A stretch of DNA of 64,000 nucleotides, taken from Cyrtodaria siliqua. Taxonomy: Eukaryota > Mollusca > Bivalvia > Adapedonta > Hiatellidae. The position numbers and the translations under genes are program-made. How positions within the stretch are numbered: position 1 is the stretch's first letter; the number at the start of each line of letters is the position of its first letter. Of the stretch, positions 1 to 10,589 are shown piece by piece. The notes beneath the pieces are model-generated. The model ran no database searches, was not told the origin of the DNA, and was given only the letters and a program-made list of their open reading frames with translations. The stretch spans positions 62,001-126,000 of the forward strand of contig JAWPHD010001818.1 of assembly GCA_037043455.1 (NCBI GenBank). The letters are read 5' to 3'.

Positions 1-176
1 AGTGATATGAGCGAGATGGCACCTGAAACAATGCAGGGTCATGATGAAGACTTTTAATGAGCATGAACAAAAAATGATCAAATGAACATGAATTTGGGGG
101 GTTATACAACCTCTGCCTTCCCCTCCAACGGGATCTGCAGTGGCCCTATTATTTGCCCCGTAAGAACAATGAGAAC
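1..176 (-). repeat. Dispersed repeat R1, partial copy
   Basis: The reverse complement matches the sequence at about 18500-18660, including the words for ATAGGGCCACTGCAGATCCC and GCATTGTTTCAGGTGC. It is cut off by the window edge. No coding function is visible. It resembles a SINE or non-autonomous element, but its class is unresolved. Confidence 0.75.
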
Positions 177-786
177 GAATCATGAAGTTGTACTACATCA
201 GATCAAGTGCCTTAACAGATGTATGGTTATACTCATATTTCCTGGGAACAGTTCTGCTGTGTTATAATCTCAGTCCCACAGATGTCTCCTCTGATACCGT
301 GGAGGTGTTTAAATCCCAAATTAAAGCATTAAATTCGGGGTTAATCGTTAAACCAATGACTATCTCATATATGTAGTTTTAATCGGTGGCACAGTCAGTA
401 GACAAATATTTATTTTTAGTTTTTGGTTGTTTGATATGTAGATATGTGTAAAATAGTTTAACATGCCCAAATAGTTTAACATGCCACCCCCCTTCCTGCC
501 GTTATGCGATAGGACCGAAAAATACATAGAAAAAAAAGGATACATAAGCTGATAAATAAAACAAAAAAGCAATAGTCATTTTTAATCGCTATTTTTTAGC
601 AATATTCCTTACAAAACACCGGTATGCACCAATAATGACCTCACGGTGTCTTTTATGACATCTACATCATTGCAAATTAACTCCAGAACTTTAAAACGTG
701 CATAACTTCATTTACAAATGCTGTAAGTTTAATTTGAACTGATATAATTATGTCAAACTGTGAAGTGTATGCTGTTAAGTGTGTGC
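177..786. other. No gene recognised
   Basis: AT-rich sequence with only short, non-conserved reading frames. I see no splice-bounded coding exon or clear repeat here. Confidence 0.5.
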
Positions 787-1414
787 TCATTTCATACCGT
801 TCATGCTTAGTTTAATCATTTGCAAACTGTCAGAAGTCTTGTTTCTTTTACTGTTACAGCACCTGCCCTTCGTGTTGTACTTCAGTAGTTTTATCTGTTT
901 TATAATCGTGCTGATGTCAAGTAGCACAACGCCTACCACAAGTGCTACAAGGATCATAATGGATACAGTCCCGATCGCCTTACTTGCCCTGGCTCACGAG
1001 TTTTGTATACGGGTTTTTCCTTGATCGTCATGTCGTCCAATAACTCTTCAAACGTCATCGTCCTTTCAGTTATCGTCCCGATCGACAACGGCAGTGTTGA
1101 TGTTTTGTCAGTAGAATCAATGGTTTTCTGCGCTGACTCCGTCTGTGAAGTGGATACACCGCTTACTGTTGATACCGATAATATTGATGTTTGTTCAGCT
1201 TTTGCAGTCGTCTTTGCCGGTGGACTTGTATCTTGAGACTTTTCTGTGATGAATGTCTGCAATGACTCAGTAATTGTTGTGGCTGAAGTCGATTCATTAA
1301 CTGGTGCGGTTGTAGTCGATTCAAGGGTTGCTTCTTTGGTTACAGAAGTGGTAGGTATTGGAGTTGTCGTTGGAACATAAACTGTAGTTGTGGTACAGGC
1401 ATTACTTCCACTAG
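787..1414 (-). CDS. Terminal exon of a C-type lectin-like membrane protein (Thr/Ser-rich stalk, TM, tail); frameshifted
   Basis: Seen on the minus strand from 1414: about 135 residues dominated by Thr, Ser, Val and Glu, a mucin-like extracellular stalk. This frame ends at a stop at 954-956. One base out of frame, starting within the stalk end, the sequence reads a strongly hydrophobic run (IGTVSIMILVALVVGVVLL) followed by a Lys/Arg/Cys-rich tail ending at a TGA at 787-789. Stalk, membrane anchor and basic cytoplasmic tail make a coherent type I membrane protein if a single-base frame change near 980 is allowed. The acceptor is AAAG before 1414; its first bases CT complete the codon begun by the G ending the 2437-2517 lectin exon. 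The frame change may be a real lesion (pseudogene), an allele or a sequencing error. No intron fits in the gap. No function beyond glycan-binding receptor is inferred. Confidence 0.5.
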
Positions 1415-1825
1415 CTTTAAATGTACGGAACAAAATGCTTAATTTTATGTTATATTTCTAAATACATATGTACACCTTATTTGACAATCATTATTTTAGA
1501 GCATACAGATACAGACATAATAATTGAGTTGATTCGGTAGGACTACTCCCCAATAACTTATATACAACATTGCATGTAAAAACACAAGATTTTAAAAGAT
1601 TGTTTATACATATATTGAAGGATTTCTGTGTAAACTTCCAAGCACAACATGTTTAAAATCAATCATTTACATTTTTCTTAAAAGTAACCAGACATAAAAA
1701 CCAGAGAAAGCATATGAACTATTTTTTTACAATATAAAATGTATATCAACGTTGACAAAACATGTTAATGGAAAACTGTTTACAGTTAAATTACTTTAAA
1801 ACTTACAGGAGACATAGTACATACA

Positions 1826-2406
1826 CTGCTCAAAAATATTAACAGATTGCTTTTCTATATGGTTACGTGTTAAAGGCACGATTTTGACGGCCCGGCTCTT
1901 TCTAAATGCCTTTCTGTACAAAACCGGTTTTGATGCCAAATGTTTATCAAGACATTAAACTTGTGTTGCAAAACAGAATTACAGTCATTTCAATCCTGTG
2001 AAGTACCATTGTCAACAATTTGTAAATTAAATACTTTTTTCTGAAAGTCTATACAATTCTAGTATTGAAATGGAATAAATTTCGTTAACTAATATTCTAG
2101 CATTTCATTAAAATGAATTAATGGCAAAAGACAGAAATCCACAGGCTTCGTTTTAGTTGCAGACTTGCAAGGATAAAAAATGGCTTTTTGAAGAAAATGA
2201 AAATTTACAAATGTTTGTCCATGACACTTCATAGGATCGGAAGCACTGATATTCTGATTTGCAACAAAGGTTTAATGTCCGGATAAGCATTTGGCATAAA
2301 AAACGGGTTTGTACAGAAAAACCTTTAGAATGGCCGTCAAAATGGTGCATTTAACACTTAACCATATGGAAAATCGACAAGCAATCCGTTAATAATTTTG
2401 AGCAGG
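1826..2406. mobile_element. Foldback (long inverted repeat) element inside the lectin-gene intron
   Basis: The left arm from about 1826 (CTGCTCAAAAATATTAAC) is matched by the reverse complement of the right arm ending at about 2406 (GTTAATAATTTTGAGCAG). Similarity continues inward for roughly 200 bp on each side, for example ATTTTGACGGCC at 1881 and its complement near 2330. The arms have diverged, so it is an old insertion. It has no coding capacity, so it is a non-autonomous foldback or MITE-type element. Confidence 0.75.
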
Positions 2407-2436
2407 TTAGTTATATCTAGTGTCACGCATGCTTAC

Positions 2437-2517
2437 CTATTCGCTTGCAGATGAAATAAAGTTTGGCGTCTACACAACTCGCATCTGTCCATCCTTGGAA
2501 CGCATAAATACAGCTCT
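2437..2517 (-). CDS. C-type lectin domain, C-terminal exon
   Basis: An 81-nt minus-strand exon. It is preceded by a good acceptor (TTGCTATTTCAG) and followed by a strong donor (GTAAGC at 2431-2436). It encodes 26 residues, SCIYAFQGWTDASC followed by VDAKLYFICKRI. The spaced cysteines, the Gly-Trp-x-Asp-x-x-Cys motif and the closing Phe-Ile-Cys-Lys are the signature of the last strands of a C-type lectin fold (established family knowledge). The calcium-ligand EPN/QPD loop would lie in an upstream exon that I could not find, so sugar specificity cannot be called. The exon leaves one base (G), which joins in frame to the stalk exon at 1414. The intron between them carries the foldback element. 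Confidence 0.65.
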
Positions 2518-2789
2518 CTGAAATAGCAATAAATCAGTTTTCAATTAGAATACAACTGTTGAAATAAAAGAAAACGCAAACAGAGGCAAAGGTCGTTTCC
2601 AAAGGGATGTTGCGTATGTTTCCCTATGTCTTAGAATTAAGACACGGGTATGTTTAGAATCCAGGTAATAAACTTATTGACCGTGTTATTATTTAACTGA
2701 CATGTTAATACTTAAGAGAAAGACATTATTAGCTACACAGTGTGGACTGTGTTATTATTTGACTGTCCGTATAATACATTAGAGAGTCG

Positions 2790-2943
2790 CCGTTTTTGCC
2801 ACAGACATTTCCAAGGCGGTAGCCCTATTTTTTTTTATGATGTTATTCATCTTTGCAATAAGTGATTTGTTTCTGTGCATGTTTTTGGTCATCTGTGGTC
2901 CTTAAATGCTACATTTCCTGTTTAACTTTTATCTACTTTTAGT
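2790..2943 (+). mobile_element. 3'-end fragment of the RT element (family PL)
   Basis: Matches the 3' region of the 6.3-8.6 kb element: CCAAGGCGGTAGCCCTATT, then the T-rich stretch, then GCTACATTTCCTGTTTAACT at the 3' end. It is 5' truncated, as expected from target-primed reverse transcription. Confidence 0.7.
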
Positions 2944-4374
2944 GGTAAGACGAAATAACATTTTACTATCGACTATGTTAATATTTGACTGTTCTCAATA
3001 AGCTTCAGAAGACATAAACTATACAATATAGATCGTGTAAAAGTATTTGACTGCCCTGAATATAACTTTTAGATTAAAGCGTAGGAAGAAATAACATGTG
3101 CATGTCCGCATAAATAATAAAGCGCAATAAGAAATTTACTACATAATATGGACCGTGTTGATATTTCAAGAATACAGTTAGTGTGTATCTGAAATAATGG
3201 CAGTTGAAAGTCTGGGTAATACTGAAAATTATGAATAGGATGTTATTATAAGTAGAAAGTTATTTTTTAAACAAAAACGAAACTTGTTGTATTGCCGAAA
3301 AGTGTCGATTATCATTGTTTGACATTTAAAACGATCTGTTGCACTGAATCGATCAATGCTAAAAAAACGCTCTGATCTCTCTTTTTTGTTTGTGCAAGCT
3401 TCCTCCATTACTACTCATGAACAGACTCAATAAAACCGAGACTGCTGATTTATTCTCTTAATTGTGTTAGTTGCTCTCAAAGGATCACCTTTATCAGTAC
3501 TTATTATATAGGAAAATACAATAAAGTGATTTCGAGACAGTTTAACAGATAATGTAATTACAAAAGTGAGAAAAAGAACGATTAAGCGTCTTTCAAGATC
3601 TTGCTGCGTATTTCGTGCGGATCATCCGAAGCCTCCAATTACACACTTCAGCAGTTGAGAGGAGCATTATTAGTGTAGTTGTTAGGCACTTCTGTTCAAT
3701 CATGTCATTATGTGTGCTTCCTGGATAGGATATTGCCGACACATCGTAATTGTCCTCTGCAATTATTGCTCCCGTCTCTTCTTTGATTTCTACTGCATTG
3801 TGCACCAAATAATTCCTCAAATTTTACTGCAGGAAAGTATTGTGCTTGTAATTTGTTTTTATCAACTCAAAAGCTTGCGTTTTTCTGACCTTAGATCACA
3901 TTTTCATCTTTATGTCAACATCGCGAGTTGTTTATCGGCGCACGTTGTTCATCCTCGGCAACCGATCCATACAATTTGTCACGTTGATTCAAATATGTGT
4001 ATGACGTACTCAATAAAAGACGACTGTTCTTTCAAACTATCAGTAGTACACTTAACATTAATCTTCGTGTGGTACACAAGGCAAAGCGTCTGAGCCCGCA
4101 TTTATAAAGCTTCTTAGCAATATTTTAACTAAATTTTAATTTTATCAATTTCTTTTTCTATCGATCTAAGAGTTTTCTTAGTATATAATAAGATTATGGA
4201 TACATAAAACCTACAGTTAAATATTTATCTTGAAAAAGATGGTTTGTAGTACCCCTGAGAGGTTTATAAAACACATAAGGCAAACCGTCTGGTACACAAG
4301 GCAACGCGTGGGCTTTAAGCTGACGATTAACATGCAAGGAATGTATTTGTTTGTTTGTTTGAATGGACTTTTAC
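2944..4374. other. Mostly unassigned sequence with one unrecognised minus-strand reading frame
   Basis: The minus strand at 3593-3820 has an open frame of 75 codons, rich in acidic residues at first, with no family I recognise. It starts with TTG, lacks a clear exon structure and may be chance. A short plus/minus repeated word (TGGTACACAAGGCAA) occurs at 4070 and 4288. A hairpin repeat (subfamily B) lies at 3398-3500 and is listed separately. Confidence 0.35.
3398..3500 (+). repeat. Two-hairpin repeat, subfamily B
   Basis: Contains CTCATGAACAGACTCAATAA and then AACCGAGACTGC, the conserved core of the hairpin family described at 51063-51205. The upper stem is imperfect in this copy. Confidence 0.65.
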
Positions 4375-4546
4375 GTCATTTGAAGTACTGGTACATAAAT
4401 GACGATCGATTGCTATACGTCCCGCCATCTGGAATAATCGACACTTTCTCGCTTGACAAGTCGAGCACCCAGTGCGGTTCAAACCTGTAGCGGTGGGAGG
4501 TGAGAATGTTTCAGACGCGAGTCTTTAATATCCCGGCCACGTAAGG
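4375..4546 (-). mobile_element. tRNA-derived SINE, copy 1
   Basis: On the minus strand the order is a head (TACGTGGCCGGGATATTAAA), a degenerate B-box region (ggtttgaaccgcactgggtg), then a body including CTTGTCAAGCGAGAAAGTGT. It is homologous to 22885-23094 and 36305-36487. Molluscan tRNA-SINEs such as RUDI/V-SINEs are possible relatives, but I could not test this. Confidence 0.6.
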
Positions 4547-4620
4547 AATACGCCGATTACACGCTGACAATAACTAAATACTGGTTTAATATTTAAAAAA
4601 AGTAATACAGTAAAATCTCA

Positions 4621-4829
4621 TTAACCCACTAAGCACGAATTACATAATAGCCTTTGAGTCCATTGTAAACTCAGATCAGCCTGTAACTCGCTGGCGGATC
4701 AGGGTTTACAATGTCCGACTGCTGATCAGTAATTTCCCCCAAAGCACTCCTTTGTCACATGGTATGGTCTTTAATTCAAAGAAAGAACAGTCCATTATAT
4801 ACATGTATATGTAGCGGGTTAAGGGTTAA
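4621..4829 (+). mobile_element. MITE family R7, copy 1
   Basis: Bounded by TTAACCCACTAAGC and, at the right end, the inverted GCGGGTTAAGGGTTAA. The core has the palindromic pair CATTGTAAACTCAGATCAGC and GATCAGGGTTTACAATG. The family recurs inverted at 24199-24400. Confidence 0.75.
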
Positions 4830-4887
4830 TACATTGCATCAGGTGTGTAATCGCGTTACCAATAATCGGATTCGTGAAATGAATGAA

Positions 4888-4983
4888 AGTAAAGTCAGCA
4901 ACGTGTGACATATATGTCAAGTAAAGTCAGCAACGTGTGACATATGTGTTAAGTAAAGACAGCAACGTGTGACATATATGTTT
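4888..4983. repeat. 32-bp tandem repeat, 3 units
   Basis: Units start at 4888, 4920 and 4952 with AGTAAAGTCAGCAACGTGTG, and a partial fourth unit starts at 4984. Confidence 0.9.
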
Positions 4984-5384
4984 AGTAAAGTTCACACAAC
5001 TTCTGCGTTGTCGCAGGCAGGTGAATACGGCGGATGCAGACGCATTTGTAAATTTCGGTGCAGTTTGAAAATAGAATTTTAAGGCGTCTGTATCAGAAAT
5101 CACGTAAAATATATGACAAAGTATGTGCTGCCGATCTTGTAAACAGAAGGATCCCTCAGGAACCGACCTTGCGCAACATGTTGCATAAGGATTAAACGTT
5201 GATTATATTAAACGCTACTATTCCTTTAGGATATTATGAGATCTTTACACAATATTTATTGCAGTGATTGATATGCCTCTCGAGGATGCCCACTGGTACT
5301 GCCAGACGAAACATTTGTCTTTTAAAGTGGAAAGGGGATTACGGCGTTTGGCAATGGTTTTTACGTAGGCGCATATAATATCTC

Positions 5385-5515
5385 TTGGAAGCAACAAACA
5401 CAAACAAGAGATAAAAGTAGCGGACTCGGTTTTATTGAGTCTATTCATGAGAGATAATGTAAGTGGAAAACCTCTCATGCCTCTTAGCACCGGCTTAAGC
5501 GATATTCTACTTTAA
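5385..5515 (-). repeat. Two-hairpin repeat, subfamily B
   Basis: Reverse complement of the copy at 30853-30985, sharing the flank CTTTAAAGTAGAATATCGCT as well as the hairpin core and the downstream TCTCTTGTTTGTGTTTGTTG. Confidence 0.75.
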
Positions 5516-6289
5516 AGTCATAACGATTGGGCTTGATGTTCTCAAAGGACCAGTAAGTAATAATACTACTGAAATGTAGTCAGGGTGTCATTTTACGGCC
5601 GCCACACAGCACTAAACAAATGCTAGTGTAAATGTCAATAGTGAAAACTAAATCAAAATAAAATCTTAAAATCTCAAACTGAATTTCTGAATAGCTCTGA
5701 ACCACTCATGTTTGAAGACAATAATTCAAAGGGTACTTAATGCAAACCGTTTTATTTGATGATAGCTTGAGTTGTCTCAAATAGTATAAACATTAACAAA
5801 CATAAGGACTTAGCCAGTCTACTCTAATAAAAATGGGTGGATTTCATGAAACCTCATACGGCCATTGCTGTCAATGTCGCGTTTACCTGACTTGATATTT
5901 AACTAAAACTTAAATGTTTAGTTATGAACTGCAAAAGGTACAAATATACGTAACCAAATGATCGACATGACCTGTAGTTGTTGTAGTGTTTCAATTATAA
6001 TCTACAAATCAGTAAAAAAATATGCAATCGGTAAAAAATGAAAAGATTGTCTTCCCTGAAATGGAAAATCAACGAAATGTATCCTCATCAAACGAGATGT
6101 CTCATAAAACGTGATATATGCATGACATTTTGCTGTGGCCTTCCACAAATCACCCACGCAATATATAGTTATCTCAAGAATTCAAAAGAGTTCTCCTTGT
6201 AACACAGTTCCCATCGAGGGCATCTTGAATCAGCGATTGCATTTCGCTTTTGTAAATTAGATTACATTATTTTAACATGGCTATTGTCA
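5516..6289. other. No gene recognised
   Basis: AT-rich sequence. I looked here for the missing 3' half of the 8.6-11.7 kb LINE, because the RT element could have split it, and did not find recognisable RT or C-terminal LINE sequence. Confidence 0.4.
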
Positions 6290-8122
6290 CTTGCGTCTGT
6301 TAAGTATTTTTCTCCCGCAATTAACTGGAATAAATTCTTCGTTGATGTCTACGTTTCGAGGCGATGTTAAGATCCAGTGTCCAATTAAGCATCTTAAAGA
6401 CTACGTAAACGTCTGTTGGACATCACGCGGTAAAGTTTACGATAAGATTATATCAATTAGCGCTACCGCAAATACACCTATTTTTGTCTTGCCAACGTAT
6501 TATTTTTTATAATGCTAACACCTCCTTACTTCCTCCGAGACCTAGGTTTTCCTTTCGTAATTTAAAATCGGGAATTCAGGAATTTCATAATAAATTTGTT
6601 TTAGTTCCTGCAGATAAAGCAGCTAATAATGTAGTTATTGTTTGAAGCCTACATTACGTCAATGTTTTATATCTGGAACTCGGCAGCACCAATTCGTATA
6701 CTCCAGTTAATTCTACTGAAGATGATGTTGTTTCCACACATATCACTCGGTGCACTACTTTCAAGGCTGGTGTAAACGATAAGCAAAATAAACTGCCTAC
6801 CATGTACTGGATTCCCAAATTACATAAAAATCCGTATAAGGCTCGCTTTATTTCTAATTCTAGTGCCTGCACCACAACAAACATTTCCAAACTTTTAACT
6901 TCTTGTCTTACTGCCGTTAAAGATCACGTTAAACTATAGTGTGATAAAACTTATGAAAACTCTGGGATTAATTTATTTTGGTCTATTAAACATTCAGGAG
7001 ACGTTCTTGATAACATTTGTAATAAAGGTCAAGTTTCATCAATAAGCACTTATGACTTCTCTACACTATATACAACCTTATCACATCACCTTATTAAAAA
7101 CAAGCTAATTTCTCCTATTTAAAAAACATTCGCTAGAGAAAATACTACATTTTCGGCATGTAATAATATTAAAGCGTTTTTAACTAACTGCAGTTTAGAC
7201 AATTATACTATGTGGACTTGCTATGAAGTTTGTGAAGAACTCATCTTCCTATTAGATATTAATATTTTCGTCAGGTATGGTACCATCGTTTATAGACACA
7301 TTGTTGGTATCCCTATGGGTACAAACTGTGCACCATTTGTCGCAGATTTGTTTTTATTTTGCTATGAAAGAGATTTCATGTTGAGTCTTTCACCAGATAA
7401 CCAGGCAGATATTATTGGAGCTTTTAATGACACCTCTCGGTATCTGGATGACATACATAACATTGACAATCCTTTCTTTCCAATAATGGTTGATTATATT
7501 TATCCTAAAAAACTTCAGCTTAATAAAGCTAATATATCTGATAATAACGCTTCTTTTCTTGATTTAGATCTCTCGATTGAAAATGGTGAAATAAATAGCA
7601 ATATCTATGACAAGAGAGATGATTTTAATTTTGACATTGTTAATTACCCACACTTGGATGGGGATGTTCCCCGAGCAACTTCTTATGGGATGTATGTGTC
7701 TCAACTTATTCGTTTCTCAAGAGCTTGTACTTTAATATTCGTAATCTTTGTATAACTAAAAAGCTACTCAATCAGGGTTACCGTTACCATAAACTTCGTA
7801 AAACCTTTGCAAACTTTTATTATGGTAACCCTGACCTTCCTTCCAAATATAAAAGTAATTTAAGAACTCTTCTGCGACAAGGACTATCGCAATCTGACTT
7901 CTATGGTGATGTGATTTATAAACTTCGTACGATTCTTGATCATGATCACTTTCATACTATCTTTGTTAAACTTGTTAAAAATTTATCAAAAGAGGTTATG
8001 ACCCTATCATTTTGCAACGTACTGCATGCTTGGTGGTGGACCCTTTTACAGTTCGCCACTATGCTTTCCTCTTTAATTGTACGATGACCGGACAGGCTTT
8101 GGACCCTATGATGACTCCCACC
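6290..8122 (+). pseudogene. Penelope-like (or related) reverse transcriptase, decayed
   Basis: About 610 codons of an RT of the type abundant in cnidarian, lancelet and molluscan retroelements. Visible motifs in order: VPADKAANNVVIV near 6600; LPTMYWIPKLHKNPYKARFI near 6800 (RT fingers); STYDFSTLYTTL near 7045-7080 (motif A, catalytic Asp); GIPMGTNCAPFVADLFLF near 7305 (motif B); RYLDDI near 7440 (motif C, the YxDD box); YDKRDDFNFDIVNYPHLDGD near 7610; NCTMTGQALDPMMTPT ending at TAA 8122. Lesions: in-frame stops near 6642, 6938 and 7120, a 13-nt deletion near 7732 relative to the copy at 46.5-47.7 kb, and a further frame change near 7995. No GIY-YIG or AP endonuclease is recognisable. PKLHK and DFSTLYT favour the Penelope-like lineage, but the assignment is not proven. 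Confidence 0.85.
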
Positions 8123-8628
8123 TAAAGCCCATTGGGACGGTGGCGTTTGATCTTTTTCTATGATCTTTCTTGTCGTGCCCTTAATGGTTTATTCTCTTGT
8201 TGCTCTGGCTTCTGCCAAGTCATTGAGTACCTTCATTGTGGCTTTCTAGGCTATTGTTTTTTGTATTATATTTACACGAGCATATTTGTGTTTTACTTAT
8301 ATTGCCTATTGATGCTGCCTTGTTGGTTAGAGATTAGATCATGGCGGGGATTTTTTTATTTACACTGTCCAGTTTTAATGGGATGACAGTAGGGTAAGTG
8401 TGAGTTTTGGTGCACCCTAGAACCGGTTTAAACCCCCAGTGACCTACTTTGTCACTGACCGTTCCAGGGCAATAGCCCTATTGTCAACCCTTTTGTGTTT
8501 GTGATGTCGTTTGCTTTTATTATTACGTTTGCCTTCTTGTTTGTCTTTTTGCATGTTTGTTTCTGTGTTTTGTGATTGACTGTCCTCCTTCAATGCTACT
8601 TTCCATGTTCGATCTTTTTGTATTTCTT
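8123..8628 (+). mobile_element. 3' untranslated region of the RT element (family PL)
   Basis: About 500 bp directly after the RT stop, ending in CATGTTCGATCTTTTTGTA. It is the parent sequence of the fragments at 2790, 13872, 17455, 28512, 31901, 36732, 38560, 41480, 45455, 46494, 51655, 56546 and 57225, among others. Landmarks in order: TTTACACTGTCC, a GGGATGACAGTAGGGTAAG box, GGTGCACCCTAGAACC, GGGCAATAGCCCTATTGTCA, GACTGTCCTCCTT and the terminal TGTTCGA motif. The first 250 bp is an open frame in several copies, which may be fortuitous. Confidence 0.85.
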
Positions 8629-8639
8629 TGTAAATAGTT

Positions 8640-10380
8640 TCCCTAATACACTTAATAGCGTTATTCCGCTAAAGTTCTCAACGTTATTTAATGCCCCATG
8701 TTTTTGAATGGGTCTTATGTATCCTTCGCTCTACGAATCTGGAAAGTAACCACTATCAAAAATTGTGTTAAAAAGTTTATTTAAATACGTTAAAAGTATA
8801 TCTATACCATGAATGAAAAAATAATTTAAGACTTTGTTGGGACCGCCGGAGCGAGCTTGACCTAAGTTTAATATTCCGTATCGCAACTCAGCCTCAGTAA
8901 TTGGGACATTTAATTTATTAAACATAACCTGTATTTCAGTATTTAAAAATCTATCATTGAAATAAATTACATCTTCGTCGGCCTGAAAAAACGGATCTTC
9001 ATGGTTGTTTATTGCCTTTAAATATAAAGCGAAATTATCAGCATTTAAATTCTTTGGCTTGTTTGAGGCAGATGCATATTTTAGTAAATTCCAATATTCT
9101 TTAGCGTTCTTCTGTTGTGCTTCCACAAGCTTACACGTACGTATTTTATCTTGTTCATATTGAAATGTGCGTACCCGTGATTTATATCCAGACCTTGCTT
9201 TTACCATGTTTTCTCTGTTTTCATCGTTTTTGTCTTTTCTAATAATATTTAAATACTGGTAGAACTGTTTTCTCATATTTGCGCATTCATAATTATAAAT
9301 CGGGTTATATCCCTTTAACTGTTCCTTTTCACATGGGCCTCGTGTTTTCTTTTCAAACAAAGGCTTGCATACCGAGCCTATGCTGTGTGTAAACGACACA
9401 ATAGGTTCATCGATATCATTATTACACACAACCCCGTTAAGTTTGTTTGATAAATCATTTATTTTTTCGATAGATCAATCCGATTGTAAATTAAATTTAT
9501 ATTCGTCTTTTAATGAGCTGTCCCATTTATAAAAACTACTAGTGGTTCCTACTTTGGTGCGGGTTCGTTATCAATATTATTTACAGACTCAGTAATTGTA
9601 GTATTTCCCAACAATTAAAACTCGATTAGGCGGTGATCGGAATATATATTTGGGTTATGTACAAAGATTGAAGAGAACTCTACAAAAATATCCGGATTGC
9701 AAATGCAATATTCTACCATGCTGCTACCCCTGCTTCCGACAAAAGTAAAAGAGCTATGTCTTTATCTTCGCATAGCCTGCCGCTAGCTACCCTCAGGCAT
9801 GATTGCTTTAAAATTCAAGCAGCAGTACTCCATTTGTATTAGTAATTTTATCCTCAGATTTTCGAGGTAGTTCATTATCATGTACATAATCATCCGGGAA
9901 AAGATGCATATGAGAAGTAGAATTATTTGCCACAAAATCAAAATGCTGTCCTATCCTTGAATTGAGGTCCCCAAGGATAAAAAAATTACAGTTATCATTT
10001 GACACATTTTGAAAATGGATTATGTTGTCTAATAAAAGATCAAATATATTATTTTCATTAAAAAGTTATCTACCAGAGTTTGCTGGTATAATATAACATA
10101 GACATGCATACAAATCATTTTTAAAATTGCACTGCTTATTTGCTAACTTTATCCATATATGGGAATCATTTTGTGTCATTAATAATGTATCTGAGGTAAC
10201 AAACTTGTCTCTGATATATAACAAAATTCCACCAGAATTTCTAGTTGTATTAATTTTCTTTTCCTGTCTATTCAATTTATAATATGTAAAATCTTCCACC
10301 TGTAAATCTTGACTCTCATCCGCCCACGTTTCTGTCATGCAAATAAATGTCAATGTTTATAAAAATATAGATAACTTCAG
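8640..10380 (-). pseudogene. LINE ORF2 fragment: AP-type endonuclease and N-terminal RT
   Basis: Reading the minus strand from 10380 down: FICMTETWADES then SGGILLYIRDKF (endonuclease N-terminus, 10350-10200); FFILGDLNSRIG near 9980 (the GD-N motif); IYSDHRLIEF near 9640 (the SDH catalytic motif); a connector of about 180 residues; then RSGGPNKVLNYFFIHGIDIL and LFNTIFDSGYFPDS (start of the RT domain, 8870-8731). Beyond a TGG-to-TAG type stop at 8731 the homology continues as NVENFSGITLLSVLGKLFTK to about 8635, where the PL element's 3' end begins. Several stops and frame changes separate these pieces. The catalytic YADD region is absent. The clade (L1/Tx1, L2, CR1 or RTE-like) is unresolved. 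Confidence 0.85.
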
Positions 10381-10589
10381 GTGTATGCAATTTGTTTACT
10401 CTCTTGAATGTTAATTTTCGCAAATTTAATATCATTACTACTAATATCACCATTACACGGTTCGTTATCTCCAATGTATTTTCCACCCTCCTGTTGATCT
10501 GCCTTTTAGACGTGTATCGACTGTGCATGGTCGACCTGGTAAAGGAATATCCCCATCTCAGTCCCAGTACCGCCCCTTTTTGACGACGT

